A stretch of 35,830 nucleotides of DNA from Microbacterium paludicola. Its GTDB lineage: Bacteria; Actinomycetota; Actinomycetes; Actinomycetales; Microbacteriaceae. The position numbers and the translations under genes were made by a program. The notes beneath the pieces were generated by a model. It saw only the letters and a list, made by a program, of their open reading frames with translations, was not told the origin of the DNA and made no database searches. Shown here piece after piece: positions 31,411 to 35,830 of the stretch; within the stretch, counting starts at the first letter, position 1; each line of letters begins with the position of its first letter. Location of the stretch: the NCBI RefSeq assembly GCF_015235415.1, contig NZ_JADGLL010000027.1, positions 1 through 35,830 on the forward strand. The letters run 5' to 3'.

Positions 31411-31507
31411 CAGTCGACTTGTGCACAGGGGAAAGGAGACTATTTCCGCGTGCTCTTGACATCAAAGGCGAGCCCTCAACCCAATGTTGCTCGTTTTGCG
31501 CTCGTTT
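31411..31507. other. Stretch with no recognised gene
   Basis: Between the tRNA-Ala scar and the 60-aa gene nothing is recognised. Base composition falls below that of the left part of the window, as expected at the edge of imported DNA. Confidence 0.4.
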
Positions 31508-31690
31508 TCAGACCATCCCTGTCGGCCACGATCCCTGCGCGCTGGCGATCATGTGGGTGATGTCGACAGAGAACGTCGGTGGCAGGTTGACCGCAGCGGG
31601 ATCCACCCGGAGCGGTGGCGTGCTTCTGCCCTTTAGTCGTGGCGGCGACGAGGAGAGTTCTTCGCCGGGCTGGTCGGTTCTCCTGGTCAT
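31508..31690 (-). CDS. 60-aa protein of unknown function
   Basis: A 60-aa protein starting MTRRTDQPGEELSSSPPRLK and ending in ASAQGSWPTGMV. It is Ser/Pro-rich in the first half, with no membrane segment or known domain. Its ATG overlaps the stop of the GntR gene (ATGA), with GGGGGC 5 bases before, so it reads as the third gene of the unit. It may be a real small gene or the remnant of a longer one. No relatives are recognised. Confidence 0.5.
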   Translation of the reverse strand: MTRRTDQPGEELSSSPPRLKGRSTPPLRVDPAAVNLPPTFSVDITHMIASAQGSWPTGMV

Positions 31691-32097
31691 GCTGCCCCCA
31701 TCGGGTCGATGGCGCTCTCGGCCGCGCCGGTTGCATTCGTCTGCCACACGGCACGGGTGACATCCAACAGCTGGTCAAGCCCGACATCAGCGGCACGGGA
31801 CGCCTCAACAAGCGATCGGACTTGCTGAACCACTGTTCGTGGCAGCACAGCGACTGAATCCGCAACACGCGTTCCGGCGGCAGTGCGTGTCACCACGAGT
31901 CCCTCGCGCTCCAGCAGCTTGTATGCCCGTGCGGCAGTTCCTTGAGCGACGCTCAGATCGCGTGCCGTTTGTCTGACTGTCGGCAGCCGCTCACCAGCGC
32001 CGAGCTGTCCCGACACGATCAGGCCCTTGAACTGGCGGTAGATCGCTAGCGCCGGTCCGTTCTCGTCTGGAATGGGTGTGGTCTGTCGAGTGCTCAT
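31687..32097 (-). CDS. YtrA-type GntR regulator
   Basis: A 136-aa regulator with only the GntR winged helix (about 13-80: ALAIYRQFKGLIVSGQLGAGERLPTVR and LSVAQGTAARAYKLLEREG) and a short C-terminal tail that could allow dimers. This short form is the YtrA subfamily, which usually controls adjoining membrane-transport genes. The ATG overlaps the stop of the membrane-protein gene (ATGA). The longer open frame upstream lies within the membrane gene and was not chosen. It probably controls the unit it belongs to, through the site at 33134. Confidence 0.88.
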   Translation of the reverse strand: MSTRQTTPIPDENGPALAIYRQFKGLIVSGQLGAGERLPTVRQTARDLSVAQGTAARAYKLLEREGLVVTRTAAGTRVADSVAVLPRTVVQQVRSLVEASRAADVGLDQLLDVTRAVWQTNATGAAESAIDPMGAA

Positions 32098-33098
32098 CTG
32101 GCCAGCTCCGTCCTCGCGGCCGGCGTGCGCCGAGCTGACGTCTTGAGCCTGGCGATGCTCGTAAGCAAGAGGATCAGAAACCCGAAGATCTCGAGGCAGG
32201 GGGCAATCGCTCCGCCGATCACGGCGAACTCGGCGTATCGCCACACCGCGTCGTACGTGCCCTGCCCCTCGATGGTGAGCTTCTTGATTGCGCTACCGTC
32301 CGCGATGAAGCGCAGGGCACCGGCGAGGGAGAGCGCTGTAACGCCCGCGACGATCCGTGCCACTCCAGTGCCGATGGCGATGCGGTCGGTTCGCTCCGAC
32401 GCAACCAAGTCCGGGCTCGTGAAAGATCGAACGGCGTTGATGTGGAGTGCGCCCCACGCGGCGACGATCATCAGCGCCATGCAGATCAGGACCGGGATCC
32501 CATAGGCCCATCCGTAGAACCACGGCCGCAACGGCGCGATGTCGGTGTTGGGCACGCTGATGTTCACATAGACGAACCGGCCCTCTTGGTCCGGCGACGA
32601 GTTCATTCCAGCGAAGATCGTGGTCGACACGAGGAGCACGACGAGCAGCGCGGTAGTGGTGAGCTCTCGAATCCGGATGAAGCTCAGCCATGTGCGCCTC
32701 GACGTGGGCAGCACCGGTCGGCGAGGGATCTCGCGCTGACCGAGCGCCATCACGAGCATGACCACTGTCAGGACGACCGCGCCGCTGATCAAAGGCGCGG
32801 CGTAGTACCACCAGGAAACGACGTTCACGAGGTCGAAGACGAACCCCTGAAGGATGCTGAGCGTGGCGTAGACGACGACCGTGACAAGGGAGCCGATGCC
32901 CAGAACCCGCATCTCTCCCGCGTAGCGAGAGTGGAGATGTGGTGGCGTGCTTCCATCCTTCTCCTCGACATGCCTCGTTCGCGCGAGCAGAATCAACGCG
33001 ACGATGCCGGTGGCAAGGATGAGGTTCACGACAGGGAGTTGAAACCCGGCCATGAGCAGACTGAAGGTGTCAGCCGATGCGATTCGGTCCCAAAGCAT
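32094..33098 (-). CDS. Polytopic membrane protein of unknown function
   Basis: A 334-aa membrane protein with about seven helices (around 13-40, 70-92, 97-128, 148-168, 200-225, 250-275 and 285-315). A hydrophilic outside loop with SSPDQEGRFVYVNISVPNTD precedes the fifth helix. No ATPase or channel motif is visible and no family is recognised. The ATG at 33098 has AGGAGGAT directly upstream. It is the first gene of a unit with the YtrA-type regulator and a 60-aa protein, and YtrA-type neighbours are often transport-related. Less GC-rich than the left part of the window. Confidence 0.82.
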   Translation of the reverse strand: MLWDRIASADTFSLLMAGFQLPVVNLILATGIVALILLARTRHVEEKDGSTPPHLHSRYAGEMRVLGIGSLVTVVVYATLSILQGFVFDLVNVVSWWYYAAPLISGAVVLTVVMLVMALGQREIPRRPVLPTSRRTWLSFIRIRELTTTALLVVLLVSTTIFAGMNSSPDQEGRFVYVNISVPNTDIAPLRPWFYGWAYGIPVLICMALMIVAAWGALHINAVRSFTSPDLVASERTDRIAIGTGVARIVAGVTALSLAGALRFIADGSAIKKLTIEGQGTYDAVWRYAEFAVIGGAIAPCLEIFGFLILLLTSIARLKTSARRTPAARTELAR

Positions 33099-33133
33099 GG
33101 ATCCTCCTGCGTGAGTGTTGTGACATATTCCTA

Positions 33134-33146
33134 GCACAAGTTGTAC
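33134..33146. promoter_or_regulatory. Candidate operator of the YtrA-type regulator
   Basis: GCACAAGTTGTAC is a near-perfect palindrome (5 of 6 arm positions) 36 bases before the start of the membrane-protein gene. Position and form fit autoregulation by the GntR-type product, but only one site is seen. Confidence 0.45.
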
Positions 33147-33341
33147 CAAGCTGGAGGAACAAACCATCAGGAGTTCGACCCGCGGGCGCAGCTACCGCGG
33201 CGCCGGTATGCCTCGGCCGGTGTCGCAGCTCGGCACTCCGAGTGCGCAGGGGGACCATGTGGCTATTCGGCAACAGGAGCGTCTTCGCGGACCTGGGCGA
33301 CGCGCTCTCGGAATGAACGCTTCGCTCTGCAGGACGAGTAC

Positions 33342-33773
33342 GTGCTGAATCAGCGGAGAGACCGAGTTGTCGGCACGATCGCCCTGTTGGTCGTGGGGAC
33401 AACGGCGGCCCTGGTCGGCTGCGCGGGCGGAGTGACGGTGACCGATGACGGTGCCACTGTGATCGTCACCGATGCTGGTTTCCTCACCGGTGACGAGGCA
33501 AGCATCCAGGGAATGATCTCGATCACGGAGGCGGGTTGTGTGGGCATCACCGACACTCAAGGGGGCACCTACCCGGCCGTCTGGCCGCGCGGGACGAGCC
33601 TCGTGGGCGATTCTGAGATTGCGATCGACATCCCCGACGTCGGGATCAAGCGACTCGGCGACGAAGTGAATGGCGCAGGCGGATACTACGAGATCGGCAC
33701 CTGGTCCGTACTCGCCGAGGTCGCGGAGCGCTGCCACTGGGACGGAGAGGTCATCGGCGTCCGCTTGGACTGA
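33342..33773 (+). CDS. Small lipoprotein of unknown function
   Basis: A 143-aa protein starting at GTG. A basic head, MLNQRRDR, precedes a hydrophobic segment (about 9-25) and the lipobox ALVGC, so residue 26 or so would be lipidated. The mature part is acidic and beta-rich, with VTVTDDGATVIVTDAG, two Cys (SITEAGCVG and ERCHWDG) and ends in EVIGVRLD. No family is recognised. The GTG has AGGAC 8 bases before it. Two tiny frames upstream (33257-33316 and 33313-33348) overlap in chain but are too short to call. Confidence 0.65.
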   Translation: MLNQRRDRVVGTIALLVVGTTAALVGCAGGVTVTDDGATVIVTDAGFLTGDEASIQGMISITEAGCVGITDTQGGTYPAVWPRGTSLVGDSEIAIDIPDVGIKRLGDEVNGAGGYYEIGTWSVLAEVAERCHWDGEVIGVRLD

Positions 33774-34078
33774 TCGCAGCAACGGCCCAGTTGCTCAGCA
33801 GAGCTTGGTTGCGAGAGCCGCTGCGGCGGCCGTCCATGGCCGCGCGTAGTCGTGACATCGCGTCTTCCGACCTCGGCGCCTTTCGGGTGCTCGTGCGGCG
33901 GCGGCATCCTCGGTCACCGCATCCGTCACGAATCGCATCCACTGGGCCGTGCCCGTGTGGAGTACCGACGGCTCGCCTCTGATGACCTTGGCAGCGGCCC
34001 ATAACGAAGATCCTGCCGCCGCGAGCGGTGTCCGCCATGATTCCTCATCTGTCCGCGTGCGCGAACTAGTCTGTCGGC
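33774..34078. other. Possible decayed gene, minus strand
   Basis: No intact gene is seen. On the minus strand one frame, ending at a TGA at 33795-33797, reads about 90 residues with protein-like character (includes SWRTPLAAAGSSLWAAAKVI and RPWTAAAAALATKLC) but has no convincing start or ribosome site near 34070. It may be the end of a gene whose front was lost. An ATG inside it would give only 47 residues. Confidence 0.3.
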
Positions 34079-34315
34079 ATGCCCGCGAACCCGATCGTTC
34101 CTGCTGGTTACGACGTCGTCTGGATCGTCGTGGCTGCCGTTCAACTCGTCCTTCTGGTCGTCTCGGTCGCGATCGTCTGGCGTGAGCGCGGAAAGCTCGA
34201 TGGGGTCACGACCGCGATCTGGGTTGTCGTCGCGGTCGTCCTCCCAGTGGTGTTCTTGGCAGCGTGGGGAATCGCGCGGCTCAGCGGGAGACGGAAACAC
34301 GCCATCTCTTCCTGA
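34079..34315 (+). CDS. Small two-helix membrane protein
   Basis: A 78-aa protein with two helices (about 11-33 and 43-68) separated by a short basic loop, WRERGKLDGVT, and with a basic tail, RLSGRRKHAISS. The layout resembles the PLDc_N (cardiolipin-synthase N-terminal-like) short membrane family, whose second helix carries a W-x-x-V/L...LP pattern like AIWVVVAVVLPVV here. Function unknown. No strong ribosome site is visible before the ATG. Confidence 0.6.
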   Translation: MPANPIVPAGYDVVWIVVAAVQLVLLVVSVAIVWRERGKLDGVTTAIWVVVAVVLPVVFLAAWGIARLSGRRKHAISS

Positions 34316-34658
34316 AAAGACGGCACATTGCCCCCGATGTGTGCGGCCGATCGCGACCCATGCCTTGTCCTCGCGTTCGGTGAGGGCTGGCGTCTGGTTG
34401 GTATCGCGTCGGCAGGTCAAGGCGTCACGAAGCGGGCTGTCACGAGCACGTCGTGAATCTGCCTTCGCCGCCCGACGTGGTTGCCATGCCCCAAGATTCT
34501 TGGCGCACGCCGGGGGACGGCATAAGACACCCGTGCTTGTTCCCTAGACACAGGGCGTCCAAACGAGACTCGTCGAGCGGAGCCAAACTGGTGGTCCACC
34601 ACTGTTCGTCGGTCACCCTACGCGAGGCCATGCAATCGTCGACGAAGTGAAGGACGAC
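34316..34658. other. Stretch of 343 bases with no supported gene
   Basis: Short frames occur on both strands, the longest a 63-codon minus-strand frame (34440-34631), but none has a good start signal or a recognised product. Probably non-coding or decayed. Confidence 0.45.
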
Positions 34659-35117
34659 TCAGGCGAGGCACGCGCGAGCGCGTTCGAGTTCTGCGTCGCT
34701 CGGTGCTGGCAGTTCCTCGGATGATGGCGCCCAGAGCGTGACGTTTCGCGCAACTTGGTCGACTGACTGGACCTCGGCTTCGCTCGTTAACTCGCTAAGT
34801 GCCCAAAGCCCGACCTGCTCGCCGTCTGCCCCGAAGCTCATCATCACGACGAGCGGTTCGTCGCTTGCATCGCGCTCTCCCTGTGCAAGACCGACGGCAA
34901 CGATGCTCTTTGGGGAGAGTTCCTCACCGTGAGGTTCTTCCGCAATTCTGGCCGCGACCTCAAGAGGCGGATAAAGGCAGCCCTCGCTAGCGCCGACATC
35001 CTGCGAGCTTTGTGCGGCGTCACAGCTCGTTAGGACAAACATGGCGCCGAGCCCGATGAGTGCGGCAAGGGAGGTCGACGTTGAGCGACGCCATGGCGCT
35101 TTCGACGGTTTAGACAC
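34659..35117 (-). CDS. Small lipoprotein of unknown function
   Basis: A 152-aa protein. A basic head (SKPSKAPWRR) precedes a hydrophobic segment (about 15-30) and the lipobox VLTSC, so it should be lipidated and face outside. The mature part is acidic, with three Cys including CLYPP and a C-terminal ARACLA. No family is recognised. The GTG at 35117 was preferred because GGAGGAGGG lies 4 bases upstream; an ATG at 35132 is the alternative, but that sequence is itself the ribosome site. Confidence 0.65.
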   Translation of the reverse strand: MSKPSKAPWRRSTSTSLAALIGLGAMFVLTSCDAAQSSQDVGASEGCLYPPLEVAARIAEEPHGEELSPKSIVAVGLAQGERDASDEPLVVMMSFGADGEQVGLWALSELTSEAEVQSVDQVARNVTLWAPSSEELPAPSDAELERARACLA

Positions 35118-35216
35118 GAGGCCCTCCTCCATGCGGTTCGGCTGGCACCATCGTACAAGCCGTCTAGCTGTACCGGGCCATGAGGTTGGTTCCGCAGTTC
35201 GGGTTGTGAACGGGGA

Positions 35217-35271
35217 GGACCTCCGGGCTTAGTGGAGATATCTGACGTCTTCACGAAGCACCCGGAGGTCC
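35217..35271 (+). promoter_or_regulatory. Hairpin masking the ribosome site of the IS481-type gene
   Basis: GGACCTCCGGG (35217-35227) and its exact complement CCCGGAGGTCC (35261-35271) could pair into an 11-bp stem. The right arm contains the GGAGG ribosome site of the gene starting at 35273. Transcripts entering from outside the element would fold and keep the gene silent, a known way for IS elements to limit transposition. The element's left end is not identified. Confidence 0.55.
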
Positions 35272-35272
35272 C

Positions 35273-35678
35273 ATGGCCCACGCTAATGCCCGTCTGACCG
35301 TTCATGGCAGGCGGCTGATCATCGAACGTGCCCGCGCCGGCTGGAAACAGGCGCACATCGCCGCGGCGATGGGCATCTCCCGCACCTGCGTGAAGCGGTG
35401 GATCGCTCGCTATCGCGCGGAGGGTGAGGCCGGGCTGCGTGACCGGTCCTCGCGGCCTCACGCCAGCCCGTCGCGCACCAGCACCGAGCTCGAGGATGCG
35501 GTACTCGAGCTGCGCCACAAGGAACGCATCGGACGTGAGGAGATCGCCGCGCGGCTCGGCGTCGCACCCCGGACCGTCTCGCGCATCCTCGTCCGCAACG
35601 GCATCCCGCCGCTGCGGGCGCTGGACCCGATCACCGGGGAGGTCATCCGCGCGTCGAAGACCACCGCGGTCCGTTACG
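35273..35678 (+). pseudogene. IS481-type transposase, cut short by an ISL3 element
   Basis: The frame continues to 35710 (145 codons), but only about the first 135 residues are IS481-like. They hold two helix-turn-helix units (AHIAAAMGISRTCVKRWIARY and EIAARLGVAPRTVSRILVR) and the KTTAVRY stretch that normally leads into the catalytic domain. At 35679 the sequence becomes the end of an ISL3-type element, so the DDE domain is missing. The rest of the gene should lie beyond the other end of that element. What remains could still make a DNA-binding peptide. Confidence 0.82.
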
Positions 35679-35830
35679 GGCTCATCGCATTTGAGCGTGT
35701 AGCGGTCTGAGCGTCGCGGTGGCCGGGTAGGCGTCGAGGTCTCCCGGAAGATGGAAGTTCCTACGCTCGCCATCTCAAGAAGACCTCGACGGTGATCAAC
35801 GCTACATTCGCGACCCCGGACCTGACCACG
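35679..35830 (+). mobile_element. ISL3-family element, left end (runs off the window)
   Basis: The probable left terminal repeat begins GGCTCATCGCATTTGAGCG, which resembles the GGCTCTTC... ends of actinobacterial ISL3 elements (recalled). The 8 bases before it, CCGTTACG, are the likely target duplication. Inside, CGAGGTCT and AGACCTCG form an inverted repeat with a second one, AGATGG/CCATCT, within it. The transposase starts at 35792. Confidence 0.72.
35792..35830 (+). CDS. ISL3-family transposase, first 13 codons
   Basis: From GTG at 35792 the frame reads INATFATPDLTT after the start residue. This is the typical opening of actinobacterial ISL3-family transposases, which carry an N-terminal zinc finger and a DDE core. 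The gene continues beyond the window, so it cannot be judged intact. No ribosome site of note is seen; an inverted repeat ends just before the start. Confidence 0.72.
   Translation, partial: MINATFATPDLTT

Noticed and set aside
31371..31445. A complete tRNA-Ala gene
   Set aside because: Only the 3' 40 bases fit; the sequence to the right cannot form the D arm or the 5' acceptor strand.
33257..33348. Two chained micro-frames (19 and 11 codons) before the lipoprotein gene
   Set aside because: An ATGA overlap and a fair ribosome site are present, but the frames are too short and unlike anything known to be called.
34440..34631. A 63-codon minus-strand frame
   Set aside because: No ribosome site, no hydrophobic or domain pattern, and no operon partner.

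Overview
The window comes from a high-GC actinobacterium. Protein content, GTG starts, ATGA/GTGA start-stop overlaps and the conserved fhaA-fhaB-pstP-rodA-pbpA-pknA-pknB cluster all suggest Microbacteriaceae, probably Microbacterium or a close relative. That placement is inferred; no 16S gene is present.

Layout. (1) 1-4.9 kb: the end of a sugar-uptake operon, with two ABC permeases and a 1023-aa GH2 beta-galactosidase. (2) 5.1-7.4 kb: a HAD phosphatase, a membrane-anchored coiled-coil protein and a cold-shock protein with a clear terminator. (3) 7.5-9.15 kb: an apparent 6C small RNA, then a 1306-bp IS481-family element inserted in the 3' end of tRNA-Leu(CAG). It is flanked by a 16-bp direct repeat and separates the tRNA from its likely terminator. 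(4) 9.4-18.6 kb: the Ser/Thr phosphorylation, cell-shape and division operon. PknA/PknB, their phosphatase PstP and FHA readers sit with the RodA glycosyltransferase and PbpA transpeptidase. A 28-codon frame bridges rodA and pbpA. (5) 18.6-21.4 kb: class E sortase plus a 51-aa membrane protein, CrgA, a rhomboid protease and a cyclophilin, in the order typical of the chromosome region near oriC. A tandem pair of DnaA-box-like sequences lies here. (6) 21.5-26.2 kb: small housekeeping genes (YbaK-type deacylase, AroQ, NUDIX), then a TetR-controlled unit of two very small membrane proteins and an MFS exporter, then a CsbD stress protein. (7) 26.3-31.4 kb: the 2-methylcitrate cycle operon (GntR-prpD-prpB-prpC) and a LURP-one-like protein.

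At 31371-31410 lies a 40-nt copy of the 3' end of tRNA-Ala(UGC), which looks like an attachment-site scar. Everything to its right looks accessory: an operon of a membrane protein, a YtrA-type GntR regulator and a 60-aa protein with ATGA overlaps, two lipoproteins, a small membrane protein, non-coding or decayed stretches, and an IS481-type transposase gene interrupted by an ISL3-family element that runs off the window.

The least explained items are the TetR/microprotein/MFS unit, the overlapping three-gene operon in the accessory region, the rodA-pbpA bridging frame and the IS481 insertion behind tRNA-Leu.
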